A stretch of 64,000 nt of DNA from UMGS1052 sp045532035 (GCA_045532035.1 JAZSFD010000050.1:1-64000), one strand, 5' to 3'. Positions 1-8,296 are shown, counted from the first letter of the stretch. Numbers and translations are program-made. Notes: generated by a model from the letters alone, not told the origin.

Positions 1-70
1 CTTGAGGCACAAGCTCTTCGATCATCACTACTTCCATTTTAATTTGTCTGTTTTTTCCTGTTACAAGCAT
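1..70 (-). CDS. Transposase N-terminus, IS1182-like, cut by window edge
   Basis: The reading frame opens with ATG at 70 behind a GGAGAAAAAT ribosome site and runs off the left edge after 23 codons. The peptide starts MLVTGKNRQIKMEVVMIEEL, which resembles the start of IS1182/DUF772-family DDE transposases (a basic start followed by an acidic ‘IEELVP’ stretch). Only this start is visible, so no catalytic residue can be checked. If the call is right, an insertion sequence lies directly downstream of the broken glycosidase gene at 191-1509. It could instead be another short conserved protein. The family name comes from memory of the N-terminal signature. Confidence 0.55.
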   Translation of the reverse strand, partial: MLVTGKNRQIKMEVVMIEELVPQ

Positions 71-162
71 ATTTTTCTCCTAAGTTTTATGCTTATATTA
101 TACCATATTTTATCGTTTTTTGCAAAAAAATGACCACTGACAAACCCTATTTCAGAAGTGTG

Positions 163-181
163 ACACAGCCTTTCGGCTGTG
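163..181. terminator. Short GC hairpin after the GH39 pseudogene
   Basis: ACAGCC (165-170) and GGCTGT (175-180) close a four-base loop. A T-rich run follows only on the plus strand. For the minus-strand glycosidase remnant that ends at 191 it is a hairpin with a GAAA loop but no U tract, so it is a weak terminator or part of the insertion-sequence boundary. Confidence 0.4.
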
Positions 182-190
182 CTTTTGTTT

Positions 191-1509
191 TTATACAGAT
201 TCTACATAAAGAACAGTATAGTTTTTGACCGCAAGTTCAAGCTTTCCGTCGGCAAGCTCAAAGATTCCCATATCTGCGGCATCATTTTCGTCGTCAAGTC
301 TGTAAACTCTGACGCTCTTTGCCGTTGCGTCTTTTATTTCAACGGTAAGTGTATCGGAAAACTCTGCCTCATTCTTATAGCAGGTTATCATTGCTCCAAA
401 TTTTCCGTCTTCGTTCTTTGCTGCCACGGCATAAACGCTGTCATCTCTTGAACACTCGACACAGTCGCCCAGCTCATAAAGCTTTGAGAAGAAGATGAAA
501 TCATAATAAGGCTTTTGAATTTTGTAGCCATAAAGATTGAAAAGTCCGTTCATTCCGCAGGGTCTTGCATCATAATACATCAGCATATCAAGAGGCTGAT
601 ACTAGCTGACTGTCATAACAGATGCAACATATGCCGCACCGTGCATATTGTTTATGCGGTTGATGGTTTCGTTCCAGCCGTCTCCCCAGTCGTGGACATA
701 GTTCCACTCATCGATGATGCTTTCGGCGTTCACATAGCCAGCCTTATCAAGCTTTGCTCTTATCATCTGAGCCAGCTCTTCGGTGATCTCGGGGTATGTG
801 TTGTAAACATGCCATGTGTAGAAATCAAGCGGTACATTGTTGGCGGAAATATGGTCAAGAAATTCGTCAAGCCAGTCATAATATCTGAAAGCCATGCCGG
901 GACCACCTATCTTGAGATGGGGAAAACGTCCTTTAAGATATTTTGCCGCCACAGTGAAGAAATCAAAGAACTGCGCTTTTGTGCCTCCCAGGTCGGCTTG
1001 TGGGGAGAATCATCAAGCATTCCGTCTGCCTCGTTCCAGATTTCCCAGTATTCCATGTCATACCGGAACCCGTCTGCCCAGCCTTCGGTGTAGTGCATGA
1101 TGATATGCTCGCAGATGCGTGCCCATTTTGCAAAATCCTTGGGAGGCAATGTGCCGTATTTCTTCAGCCAGTGCTCGATGGATGCGCCAAGGCGATAGAA
1201 AACCTTTGTGCCTGCATCGTATGTGTTCTATACAAGTATATCGGTAAGGAAGAAGTCATAGCTTGCGGGATCGTTTTCGTCAGCGTCAAAATTTGTAAAG
1301 ATGCAGTGCACATCGACAACATGATTCATTCCGTAATCATAGTTGAGGGAAGTGTCATGATTGCGGGCATAGGGAATGCGCAACGCCGTATAAGCTTCAA
1401 AGTTTCCGCTGGATTGATCGGATCTCGGACGAATGGGACCGTTGTTTACTGCGTGCATCGGCTTTATCTTGCCTGCGGATTTTGAAAGCTCAACTGTTAT
1501 ATTTTTCAT
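191..1509 (-). pseudogene. GH39-type glycoside hydrolase, disrupted by two TAG stops and a frameshift
   Basis: Four fragments join into one clan GH-A glycosidase of about 440 residues, closest to GH39 beta-xylosidases. The start is ATG 1509, nine bases behind GGAGGTG. Readable family marks are the acid/base region WEIWNEAD, the nucleophile region IIDEWNY, and MYYDARP near the C-terminal part. An in-frame TAG sits at 1228-1230 and a second at 602-604, where related proteins have a Gln before the MYYDAR segment (CAG to TAG). Between about 983 and 990, a GGGAGG run, one base appears to be missing: the protein continues only in the next frame (GTKAQFFDFF). No signal peptide is seen, so the ancestor was cytoplasmic. 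TAG is a normal stop elsewhere in this window (rlmH ends in TAG after YHK), so recoding is unlikely. The gene is probably dead, though an assembly error is possible for the frameshift. Confidence 0.8.
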
Positions 1510-1532
1510 AAAAACACCTCCGTTTTTTTTGC

Positions 1533-1561
1533 ATTGTAGCATATAAAGATATGCTTGTCAA
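1533..1561 (-). promoter_or_regulatory. Promoter of the GH39 pseudogene with palindrome in spacer
   Basis: On the minus strand TTGACA (1556-1561), a 17-base spacer and TACAAT (1533-1538). The spacer region holds the perfect inverted repeat AGCATAT-N4-ATATGCT (1538-1555), a likely repressor operator because binding there would cover the promoter. Confidence 0.75.
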
Positions 1562-1599
1562 CAAATTCGATTACGAAAAATTTTCGAATTTCATGATCA

Positions 1600-1629
1600 A
1601 AAAACCTTCCCCGCAAGAGGAAGGTTTTT
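1600..1629 (-). terminator. Terminator between the GH39 pseudogene promoter and the PpiC gene
   Basis: An AAAACCTTCC / GGAAGGTTTT stem with a short loop and a T run on the minus strand, placed just after the stop of the PpiC gene (1642). Confidence 0.8.
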
Positions 1630-1641
1630 GAAAGAGTTTTG

Positions 1642-2859
1642 TTATTTATTTACCGTCAGAGTATCCAGCACTACCGCAACACGGGTCTGATAATCAAGGT
1701 TGTTGAGCTCCGCATTGATATCTTCGCCAAAATTTTTGACAAGATATTCGTCGGTGATATCAGACATGGGATATTTTTTGATGATATGATAGCCGTATTC
1801 CGATTCCACAAGACCTGACATCTCGCCCTCGGCAAGCTCATAAGACTTTGCTTCAAATTCGGGAACCATCCTGCCCTTGCCGAAAACATAGCCTGTTTCG
1901 ATATTCATGCTGTCGATGCTGTGCTCTGCGGCAAGCTCTTCGAAGGGCGCACCATTTTCAAGCTTTGCGAGAATCTCCTCCGCCTTTGCCTTGTCCTTGA
2001 CAAGGATGTGCTTTACGCGGACATAGTTTTCTCTTGCATATGCAACGATCTGCTCATCGGAATGCTGCACCAACTCCTCGAAGGACTGGGCATAGGTTAT
2101 GAAAAAGTTCTTTTCGAAATATTCGCGCAAAGCAGCATCTGTTGTGTTGTACTGTGCAATGAGTTGTCCGTATGCCCCACCGTTTACGATAGAATAGAGA
2201 GTGGAATTGACAGCATCATCAAATATCGACTTCATCGGCACACCCTTTGTCAGATGATATCTGTACATTGCCTCATAGCCTCTGATTATATCTATCACCT
2301 TGTCCTCATCGGTAAGACCGCTCATGGCGGCATAAAGCTCATATGTTGCCTTTGACACCGATACAGGCTCATCCTTGCCGAGGGTGCAAACCACTGTGTT
2401 GTCAGCCTCGGTCATCACAGGTTCAGAAAGCTTCACCGTGACCACGCGAACGCTTCTTGTGTCATTCTCCCAGAAGACAGCACAATCAAAGCTTTCGGAA
2501 ATGGCTCTGACAGGGACCAGAGTTCTTGAATCGACTATCTGCGCAGGAACATCGATGGCAATGTCAACTCCGCTTTTGGTAAGCTTATATTCACCGATGG
2601 AAATTGTAACGGTGATGTCACCTTTTTTAGAAATGGCAGTTTTTGTACTGTCATCCCAGGTAACCTCGGCTCCGAGCTGTTCAAAAATGGCACGAAGGGG
2701 CACCATGGTTCTGTCGTTTATGATCTGCGGCTCCACATCAAAGGTAACTTTTGCACCATCGACATAAACAGAAACCCCGGAGGCTGCCATTGCCGAAAAA
2801 ACAGGAAGAGCCGACGCAAGCATTATCAGAGTCAGCATATAAATCAATATTTTTTTCAT
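1642..2859 (-). CDS. Exported foldase: copper-amine-oxidase-N-like domain fused to PpiC prolyl isomerase
   Basis: A 405-residue exported protein. Residues 1-25 form a signal peptide (KK, hydrophobic stretch, AMA-A cleavage). Residues about 30-145 match the copper amine oxidase N-terminal domain type (PF07833), with the duplicated pattern RTMVPLRAI and RTLVPVRAI. Residues about 281-363 are a parvulin PpiC domain (VKHILVKDK, FEELAAEHS, EYGYHIIKK). The middle resembles the SurA/PrsA helical chaperone part. PrsA-like proteins fold secreted proteins outside the membrane. The N-terminal domain probably acts as a cell-wall or peptide-binding module (inference). Start ATG 2859 follows GAGGTG. There is no lipobox cysteine, unlike typical PrsA. 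It has its own promoter (2890-2918) and terminator. Confidence 0.85.
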   Translation of the reverse strand: MKKILIYMLTLIMLASALPVFSAMAASGVSVYVDGAKVTFDVEPQIINDRTMVPLRAIFEQLGAEVTWDDSTKTAISKKGDITVTISIGEYKLTKSGVDIAIDVPAQIVDSRTLVPVRAISESFDCAVFWENDTRSVRVVTVKLSEPVMTEADNTVVCTLGKDEPVSVSKATYELYAAMSGLTDEDKVIDIIRGYEAMYRYHLTKGVPMKSIFDDAVNSTLYSIVNGGAYGQLIAQYNTTDAALREYFEKNFFITYAQSFEELVQHSDEQIVAYARENYVRVKHILVKDKAKAEEILAKLENGAPFEELAAEHSIDSMNIETGYVFGKGRMVPEFEAKSYELAEGEMSGLVESEYGYHIIKKYPMSDITDEYLVKNFGEDINAELNNLDYQTRVAVVLDTLTVNK

Positions 2860-2889
2860 TTCAACACCTCTTTTTTTGAGATCAATAAA

Positions 2890-2918
2890 AGTATAACATC
2901 AATAAGAAAAAAAGTCAA
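2890..2918 (-). promoter_or_regulatory. Promoter of the PpiC foldase gene
   Basis: TTGACT (2913-2918), 17-base spacer, TATACT (2890-2895) on the minus strand, about 30 bases before the start codon. Confidence 0.7.
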
Positions 2919-2975
2919 TTGGTTTGTTGCTCCGAAAAAACGGCAAATGGTATATATATATATTGGAAAAAACGC

Positions 2976-3004
2976 TTGACAACACCTTTGGCAAGCTATA
3001 TAAT
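2976..3004 (+). promoter_or_regulatory. Consensus sigma-A promoter of the oxidoreductase-isomerase pair
   Basis: TTGACA (2976-2981), exactly 17 bases, TATAAT (2999-3004). A perfect housekeeping promoter, unusual for a catabolic gene pair unless it is repressed or strongly expressed. Confidence 0.85.
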
Positions 3005-3080
3005 TAGAGTAGTAAGATATATTTAAGGCTGATTGAATATACTCTTTCTGAATATGTAATAAATACGGAGGTAATTTATT

Positions 3081-4166
3081 ATGGAAAAGTTAAAGGTAGG
3101 TATTATCGGTTGCGGAGGTATTGCCAATGCAAAGCATATGCCTTCCCTCGCAAAGGTTCCCCGGTGTGAAATGGTTGCTTTCTGTGACCTTGTTGTTGAA
3201 AGAGCAGAGAGTGCAGCAAAGAAATTCGGCACTCCCGATGCAAAGGTCTACACAGACTACAAGGAGCTTCTTTCCGACAAGTCGATCGATGTGGTTCATG
3301 TTCTCACTCCCAATATTGACCACAGCTATATTACAGTTGATGCCCTTGAGGCAGGCAAGCACGTAATGTGCGAAAAGCCCATGGCAATAAACTCTGTTGA
3401 GGCAAAGAAGATGCTTGATGCCGCAAAGAGAACCGGCAAAAAGCTCACCATCGGCTATCAGAACAGACAGCGCAATGATGCAATGCTCATCAAGGAAATG
3501 TGCGACAACGGCGAGCTCGGCGACATTTACTACGCAAGAGCAACAGCCCTCAGAAGACGCGGCGTTCCCACATGGGGTGTATTTATTGAAGAAGAAAAGC
3601 AGGGCGGCGGTCCCCTTATCGACATCGGAACCCATGCTCTTGACCTTACTCTCTGGTGCATGAACAACTACAAGCCCAAGTACTGCGTAGGTCAGACCTT
3701 CCACAAGCTCAACAACCAGAAAAACACCGGCAACCCCGGCGGTGACTGGAATGCTGACAAGTTCACAACCGAAGACAGTGCTTTCGGTTTCATCGTTATG
3801 GAAAACGGCGCTGTTATCAACCTCGAATCCTCCTGGGCGATCAACCTTCTTGACACCCGTGAAGCCATCACCACTCTTGCAGGTACAAAAGCAGGTGCCG
3901 ATATGCTCGACGGTGTTCGTATCAACGGCGTTATGTTTGGCAAGCAGTATGTTGCAAAGCCCGACCTTAATGTAAGAGGAATTCCCCTTTATGAAGGCAG
4001 CGGTGCTCCCACTTCCGGCGACATGGAAGCTTTCCGTTGGATCAACAGCATCATCAACGACACAGAGCCCTTCGTTCTTCCCGAGCAGGCTTACTGCGTG
4101 ACAAGAATCCTCGAAGGTATCTACACCTCCGCCAAGACAGGCAAGCCCTACTATTTTGAAGACTAA
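3081..4166 (+). CDS. Gfo/Idh/MocA-family NAD(P)-dependent oxidoreductase
   Basis: 361 residues. The N-terminal Rossmann fold shows GIIGCGGIANAKHMPSL. The family signature EKPMA follows at about residue 98, with the catalytic-type Lys, and the C-terminal part has the usual alpha/beta domain with GTHALDLTLW, whose His is the expected second catalytic residue. Such enzymes oxidise or reduce a sugar, inositol or sugar-acid carbon using NAD(P). The substrate cannot be read from sequence. The ribosome site GGAGGT lies at 3067-3072. The isomerase gene follows 23 bases downstream, so the two likely act in sequence on one sugar, as in inositol or keto-sugar pathways (inference). A second such pair lies on the other strand at 6403-8296. 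Confidence 0.9.
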   Translation: MEKLKVGIIGCGGIANAKHMPSLAKVPRCEMVAFCDLVVERAESAAKKFGTPDAKVYTDYKELLSDKSIDVVHVLTPNIDHSYITVDALEAGKHVMCEKPMAINSVEAKKMLDAAKRTGKKLTIGYQNRQRNDAMLIKEMCDNGELGDIYYARATALRRRGVPTWGVFIEEEKQGGGPLIDIGTHALDLTLWCMNNYKPKYCVGQTFHKLNNQKNTGNPGGDWNADKFTTEDSAFGFIVMENGAVINLESSWAINLLDTREAITTLAGTKAGADMLDGVRINGVMFGKQYVAKPDLNVRGIPLYEGSGAPTSGDMEAFRWINSIINDTEPFVLPEQAYCVTRILEGIYTSAKTGKPYYFED

Positions 4167-4189
4167 TTATTGAAAGGATATAGATTAAA

Positions 4190-5164
4190 ATGAAACTCGG
4201 TGTACTTTCCGCATCCCTTGCATCAAAGCCCGTTGAAGAAATGCTCTCTTATCTCTCCGGTCTCGGAGTAGAAGCTGTTGAGCTCGGCACAGGCGGCTAC
4301 ACAAACGATTCACATACAAAGCCCGAAGAATTGCTCTCGGACAAGGCAAAGCTTGAAGAATACAAAAAGCTTTTCCCCAAATACAACATGGAGATCTCTG
4401 CTCTTTCGGTTCACGGAAACGCAGTATCCCCCGACAAAGACTTTGCAAAGCTTTCTCACGAAAAGTTTGAAACTTGCTGCCGTCTTGCAAATGAACTCGG
4501 CGTTGAAACAGTAATCACCTTCTCGGGCTGCCCCGGTGGTTCGCCCGAGGATAAGATGCCCAACTGGGTAACCTGCCCCTGGCCCGAAGATTTTCTCAAG
4601 GTTCTCGACTATCAGTGGAATGATGTGCTCATTCCTTACTGGCAGAAGACCTCCGAAATTGCAAAGAGCTACGGTGTAAAGAAGATCGCCTTCGAAATGC
4701 ACCCCGGCTTCTGTGTATACAACCCCGAAACAATGCTCAAGATAAGAGCTGCCGTCGGCGATTGCCTCGGTGCAAACTTCGACCCATCTCACCTTATCTG
4801 GCAGGGTATTGATCCCGCTCAGGCAATAAGAGTTCTCGGAAAAGAAAATGCTATCTTCCACTTCCATGCAAAGGATACAAAGATAGATAAATACAACACC
4901 GCCGTCAATGGCGTGCTTGACTGCAAGCACTATGGCGATGAGCTCAACCGTTCGTGGGTATTCCGCAGCCTCGGATACGGCAACGACTACGCAATGTGGA
5001 AGGAAATGGTTTCCATGCTCCAGCTTGTTGGCTACAACCATGTTATGAGCATTGAGCACGAAGACAGCTACATGACCATCAACGAAGGTCTTGAAAAGGC
5101 AATTTCGTTCCTGCGTGAAGTTATCATCAGCGAGCCCAAGCCCTCCGGTATGTTCTGGGCATAA
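4190..5164 (+). CDS. Sugar phosphate isomerase/epimerase, xylose-isomerase-like TIM barrel
   Basis: 324 residues of the AP-endonuclease-2-type TIM barrel (IolE/IolH/UlaE-like). Visible metal-ligand segments are FEMHPGF (Glu and His), ANFDPSHL (Asp and His), FHFHAKDTK (His, Asp) and SIEHED (Glu) near the end, all as expected for a divalent-metal keto-sugar isomerase or dehydratase. It follows the oxidoreductase gene by 23 bases with its own GAAAGGA ribosome site and shares its promoter. It ends before a strong hairpin. The substrate is unknown; IolE-like dehydration of a keto-inositol is one option, but no other iol genes are present. Confidence 0.85.
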   Translation: MKLGVLSASLASKPVEEMLSYLSGLGVEAVELGTGGYTNDSHTKPEELLSDKAKLEEYKKLFPKYNMEISALSVHGNAVSPDKDFAKLSHEKFETCCRLANELGVETVITFSGCPGGSPEDKMPNWVTCPWPEDFLKVLDYQWNDVLIPYWQKTSEIAKSYGVKKIAFEMHPGFCVYNPETMLKIRAAVGDCLGANFDPSHLIWQGIDPAQAIRVLGKENAIFHFHAKDTKIDKYNTAVNGVLDCKHYGDELNRSWVFRSLGYGNDYAMWKEMVSMLQLVGYNHVMSIEHEDSYMTINEGLEKAISFLREVIISEPKPSGMFWA

Positions 5165-5180
5165 GCCTTACAAAAATTTC

Positions 5181-5207
5181 GCCCTGTCCGAAAGGACAGG
5201 GCATTTT
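5181..5207. terminator. Terminator shared by convergent genes
   Basis: GCCCTGTCC (5181-5189), loop GAAA, GGACAGGGC (5194-5202), then ATTTTT on the plus strand. It ends the isomerase gene and, in the other direction (GAAATTTTT), may also end the rhodanese gene, which stops at 5208. Confidence 0.85.
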
Positions 5208-5651
5208 TCATTTTTCTATATCATATTTCCAGTCGTTTATGCCGCCGAACTCCTTGACATTTGTGTAACCAAGCTTTGCAAGAGCCTCGGAAGCGATCTT
5301 GCTCCGTCTTCCGCTGCGGCAATAAACAAGTATCAGCGCATCCTTGTCGGGAAGCATTTCGGGAGCTTTTTCCGCAATAGTTTCATGCGGAATAAGCATC
5401 GCTCCCGGGATATGACCCGCATCATATTCCTCTTTTTCGCGCACATCAAGGATAATATGTTCTTCTGTGCTGTCGATTATGCTTTTTGCTTCAAGCTGTG
5501 TTATCTGCTCATACATATATTCTTCTCCTCCAGTGCTCACCATGATAGCTGTCGGCCCGTCGGCAGAGCCGATGACCGAAATCTCTGCCTTTTGCGCGCA
5601 CGAAAAAAGACAGAGGCAGAGCAGCAAAGAGAGTATCAATAGCTTTTTCAT
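5208..5651 (-). CDS. Rhodanese-domain lipoprotein with GSADGPT motif
   Basis: 147 residues. Residues 1-18 are a lipoprotein signal with lipobox LFSC. Residues about 55-145 form a rhodanese domain with the active-site loop CRSGRRS (Cys of the CRxGxR type). Single-domain rhodaneses move sulfane sulfur; a surface-anchored one may handle sulfide, thiosulfate or redox stress (inference). Between them lies ISVIGSADGPTAI, a stretch recalling the GGADGPT sequence of sodium-pumping decarboxylase beta subunits and seen in small clostridial lipoproteins (from memory). It is 12 bases downstream of the SGNH hydrolase gene, so the two are probably co-transcribed. Confidence 0.85.
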   Translation of the reverse strand: MKKLLILSLLLCLCLFSCAQKAEISVIGSADGPTAIMVSTGGEEYMYEQITQLEAKSIIDSTEEHIILDVREKEEYDAGHIPGAMLIPHETIAEKAPEMLPDKDALILVYCRSGRRSKIASEALAKLGYTNVKEFGGINDWKYDIEK

Positions 5652-5663
5652 TTTCCGCTCCTT

Positions 5664-6251
5664 TTATTGTTCCATGATTTTTGTGATGACCGCGTCGGCA
5701 AGAAGCTCACATCCGCGCTCATTAAAATGCACCCAGTCGGAGTGTACCTCTCTGCCATAGGGCTTTATGACCGAATAAAGATCGTTCACCTCAACACCAA
5801 GAGATTCCATAAGCTCGCGTGCCGATGAATTATATTCTTCGATTTCTGCGTTGTATCTCATAAAGGACGGATTTGCCATGTCCTCCTCTACAGGTGTTGA
5901 AAGGGCAAAAATTATTCTTGCATTCGGAAAAAGCTTTCTCAGCATATCGTGCACCCTTTTCAGAAAACAGATATATATTTCCTTTGGTGTCAGCGCTTCA
6001 TCGCCGTTGAGATGCAACACATCCCAAAGCCCGTTGTTCCAATGGATGACATCTATCTTGTCCTTCACCTCCGAAAGCTCGCTTGCCCAGTTATAAAGAT
6101 AGCGCAGGGTGTACTGAACAAAACGGCAGTTGTCCTCCGGCGCATAAACATTTGCCCTGCCCTCAAGCTTTTCTTTGACTATTTTTCCATATCCCGGGCT
6201 ACCGGGCGCGCCATGGCGAATAGAATCGCCGAGAAGTAAAATGTTTTTCAT
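5664..6251 (-). CDS. SGNH/GDSL-family hydrolase
   Basis: 195 residues. Block I is LLGDSI with the catalytic Ser at about residue 9, block III is NNGLWD (Asn), and block V is SDWVHFN, which carries the catalytic Asp and His of the DxxH pattern. The block II Gly lies near GSPGYG. There is no signal peptide, so it is intracellular. Members remove acetyl or other acyl groups from sugars. Its place between two sugar oxidoreductase/isomerase sets suggests deacylation of a carbohydrate (inference). It starts at ATG 6251 and is followed by the rhodanese lipoprotein gene. Confidence 0.85.
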   Translation of the reverse strand: MKNILLLGDSIRHGAPGSPGYGKIVKEKLEGRANVYAPEDNCRFVQYTLRYLYNWASELSEVKDKIDVIHWNNGLWDVLHLNGDEALTPKEIYICFLKRVHDMLRKLFPNARIIFALSTPVEEDMANPSFMRYNAEIEEYNSSARELMESLGVEVNDLYSVIKPYGREVHSDWVHFNERGCELLADAVITKIMEQ

Positions 6252-6361
6252 AAGATATCTCCTTATATTTCAAAAGAAAAATATGCCGTATCCTTTTGTT
6301 CGAACCATGTGTACTTATACATAATATCACACAACAAGCGCTTTTTCAATCACAAAACGAA

Positions 6362-6399
6362 AAAACAGGACGCAAAAAAACATTTTTACGCCCCGTTTT
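6362..6399 (-). terminator. Terminator of the second oxidoreductase gene
   Basis: Arms 6362-6378 and 6383-6399 pair over 17 positions. The three non-Watson-Crick positions become G-U pairs only in the minus-strand RNA, which supports this direction. It lies just after the stop at 6403. Confidence 0.8.
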
Positions 6400-6402
6400 A
6401 TA

Positions 6403-7461
6403 TTATTTTACTTTAACAAGCTCTCCGTTCTTTTCGCACGATTCAACCTCGGCACAGACAAGCTTTATTGTATCCATGCTGTCATAGGGTGTGTTGAATT
6501 CAATCGGCTTGTTGTTGCGGATGCAGTCGGCAAAATAGAGGATTTCTTTCTCATATGCGCTGTACTGTTCAAGCTCGACCTTTTTGTATTCAGTCGAAAA
6601 ACCGCGGTCTGTCTTGCCGTTTCTTGCGGTGGCATCAGCAAGTGAAAGCACGCCGTTTTCATAAACAAGCGTCGCCTTTTCAAAGCCTACGCGGAAGGAT
6701 GCACCAAAGCCTGTTGCCTGAGTCCAGTCGTTCTGGGAATTGATGACCATGCCGTCGGGATAAAAATAGTTTGTGGAAACCGCGTCGAAGTTACAACCCT
6801 CATAATAGATGATGCCCGACGAAGAAAGCTTTTCGGGAAGGCCAAAGAGATGGGATACCATGTCAACATCATGGATGTGCTGGTCAAAGATGGCTCCGCC
6901 TCCAAGCTCCTTTTTGTGATACCAGTCGTTGTAGGACCACACGGGAGTTGCGCCTCCGCGGTAGAAATAAGCACAAAGTACCTTTCCGAATCTGCCCGAA
7001 TCAACACAATCCTTGAGATATTCATACTCGGGCCAGAATCTGAGGCATTGACCGATCATGAGACGCTTGTCTGCCTTTTTCGCGGTATCGATCATCTTCT
7101 GACACTGCTCAAGATTGAGAGCCATCGGCTTTTCGCAGAAAACATTGATTCCGTGCTCAAGGCACTTGCAGGAGATCTCACAGTGGAGATAGGTCGGCAC
7201 AATGACCGAAACCATGTCAAGCTCCGTTTCCTTTTCAAGCATTTCTTCAACATCTGTGTAGCAACGGAATTTCGAAAAATCGAACTCACCGACAGCCATT
7301 CCTTCAAGATTGAAGTCTGCCTTGTAATTCTTAAACTTGGCTTGGTCTATATCGCAGATTGCCACAAGCTCAATTCCCTTTTTCTCTGCCATGAACTTGA
7401 TGTAGTTGTTGAGATGGCCTCTGCCCATCGAACCGATACCGATTATTCCTGCTTTAATCAT
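6403..7461 (-). CDS. Gfo/Idh/MocA-family NAD(P)-dependent oxidoreductase
   Basis: 352 residues. N-terminal Rossmann motif GIIGIGSMGRGHL, then the family signature FCEKPMALN near residue 112, and GGGAIFDQHIHDVDM in the C-terminal domain, which carries the expected Asp and His. It is only distantly similar to the 3081-4166 enzyme, so the two pairs probably serve different sugars. It lies 16 bases after the extended reading frame of the isomerase gene (74 bases after the premature TGA) and shares its transcript; a GAGAGGCG stretch before ATG 7461 is the ribosome site. The gene is intact although the partner upstream carries a premature stop. Confidence 0.9.
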   Translation of the reverse strand: MIKAGIIGIGSMGRGHLNNYIKFMAEKKGIELVAICDIDQAKFKNYKADFNLEGMAVGEFDFSKFRCYTDVEEMLEKETELDMVSVIVPTYLHCEISCKCLEHGINVFCEKPMALNLEQCQKMIDTAKKADKRLMIGQCLRFWPEYEYLKDCVDSGRFGKVLCAYFYRGGATPVWSYNDWYHKKELGGGAIFDQHIHDVDMVSHLFGLPEKLSSSGIIYYEGCNFDAVSTNYFYPDGMVINSQNDWTQATGFGASFRVGFEKATLVYENGVLSLADATARNGKTDRGFSTEYKKVELEQYSAYEKEILYFADCIRNNKPIEFNTPYDSMDTIKLVCAEVESCEKNGELVKVK

Positions 7462-7534
7462 TTCAAAACGCCTCTCTTTATTTTACGAAAATTTCTTTAT
7501 ACGCCTGTGCCGCCTTGTAAGCCGCGTCAAAGTC

Positions 7535-8296
7535 TCATTCTTTGTCTGAGGGAATAACCTCGGCGGTGCAAAAATCGTCGTATCCTGCCCTTCTGAGAGC
7601 CTCAAGCGCCCTTTCGAAGTTCACATCCCCCTTGCCGATATCGCAAAAGCCTGCAAGGGTTCTGACCTCGCGCACATAATCCTTGATGTGTATCTTGCAG
7701 ATGTGGCTTCTGAGAATGTCTATCCACTGCTCGGGCCAACCCTCATAAACCACATTTCCCACATCAAAATATGCCTTTACATAAGGTGAGCCGACCTTGT
7801 CGATGAAATCGCGGTATTCAAGGGGAGAAAGCAAGAACTTATTCCAGACATTTTCAACGCCGATGATAACACCGCATTCCTTTGCGTATTCCGCACCATG
7901 GCGCATGGCTTCAAGGGCTCTGTCATAAACGACATCGTAAGGTGCTTCCTCGTCGACCGTCGCGGGAACCACAAGGATGCTGTCGCACGAAAGCAGCTTT
8001 GCAATCTCCAGCTGGCGGCGAAGAATTCTCTTTGCCGTCTCCCTTACCGCGGGATCGTTTGAAGCAAAGGAATACCGCCAGCAAAGTCCCGTTGCAACAC
8101 TGTACAGCTCGATGCCGTGTTTTTTTGCAAGAGCGCCTATTTCAAGAACCTTTTCATCGGAGGTATCAACGGTAAGCTCGCCATCCCCGTCAAGAGTCAC
8201 CTCTACTCCGTCAAAGCCCTGTTCTTTTGCATAGCTGAAAGCTTCTTCATAGCTTTTGTTTCGGAAAGCCCAGTAGCTTATTCCCTTTTTCAACAA
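7535..8296 (-). CDS. Sugar phosphate isomerase/epimerase, shortened by an in-frame TGA
   Basis: 253 residues of a TIM-barrel isomerase (IolI/hydroxypyruvate-isomerase-like). Metal-ligand segments are VTLDG, IGVENVW (Glu), AYFDVGNV (Asp), CKIHIKDY (His) and TAEVIPSD near the end. The frame closes with TGA at 7535-7537, but the same frame continues for 18 codons (DFDAAYKAAQAYKEIF then VK) to TAA at 7478-7480 with a normal-looking C-terminal helix. This suggests a recent TGG-to-TGA or similar change that removes the last helix. The product may still fold, since the catalytic part is complete. It starts at ATG 8296, divergent from the AraC-type regulator gene. Confidence 0.8.
   Translation of the reverse strand: MLKKGISYWAFRNKSYEEAFSYAKEQGFDGVEVTLDGDGELTVDTSDEKVLEIGALAKKHGIELYSVATGLCWRYSFASNDPAVRETAKRILRRQLEIAKLLSCDSILVVPATVDEEAPYDVVYDRALEAMRHGAEYAKECGVIIGVENVWNKFLLSPLEYRDFIDKVGSPYVKAYFDVGNVVYEGWPEQWIDILRSHICKIHIKDYVREVRTLAGFCDIGKGDVNFERALEALRRAGYDDFCTAEVIPSDKE

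Noticed and set aside
191..1509. TAG read as an amino acid (recoding) in the GH39 gene
   Set aside because: TAG is a genuine stop after the conserved YHK end of RlmH and after the AlkD-like gene, and the GH39 gene also has a frameshift.
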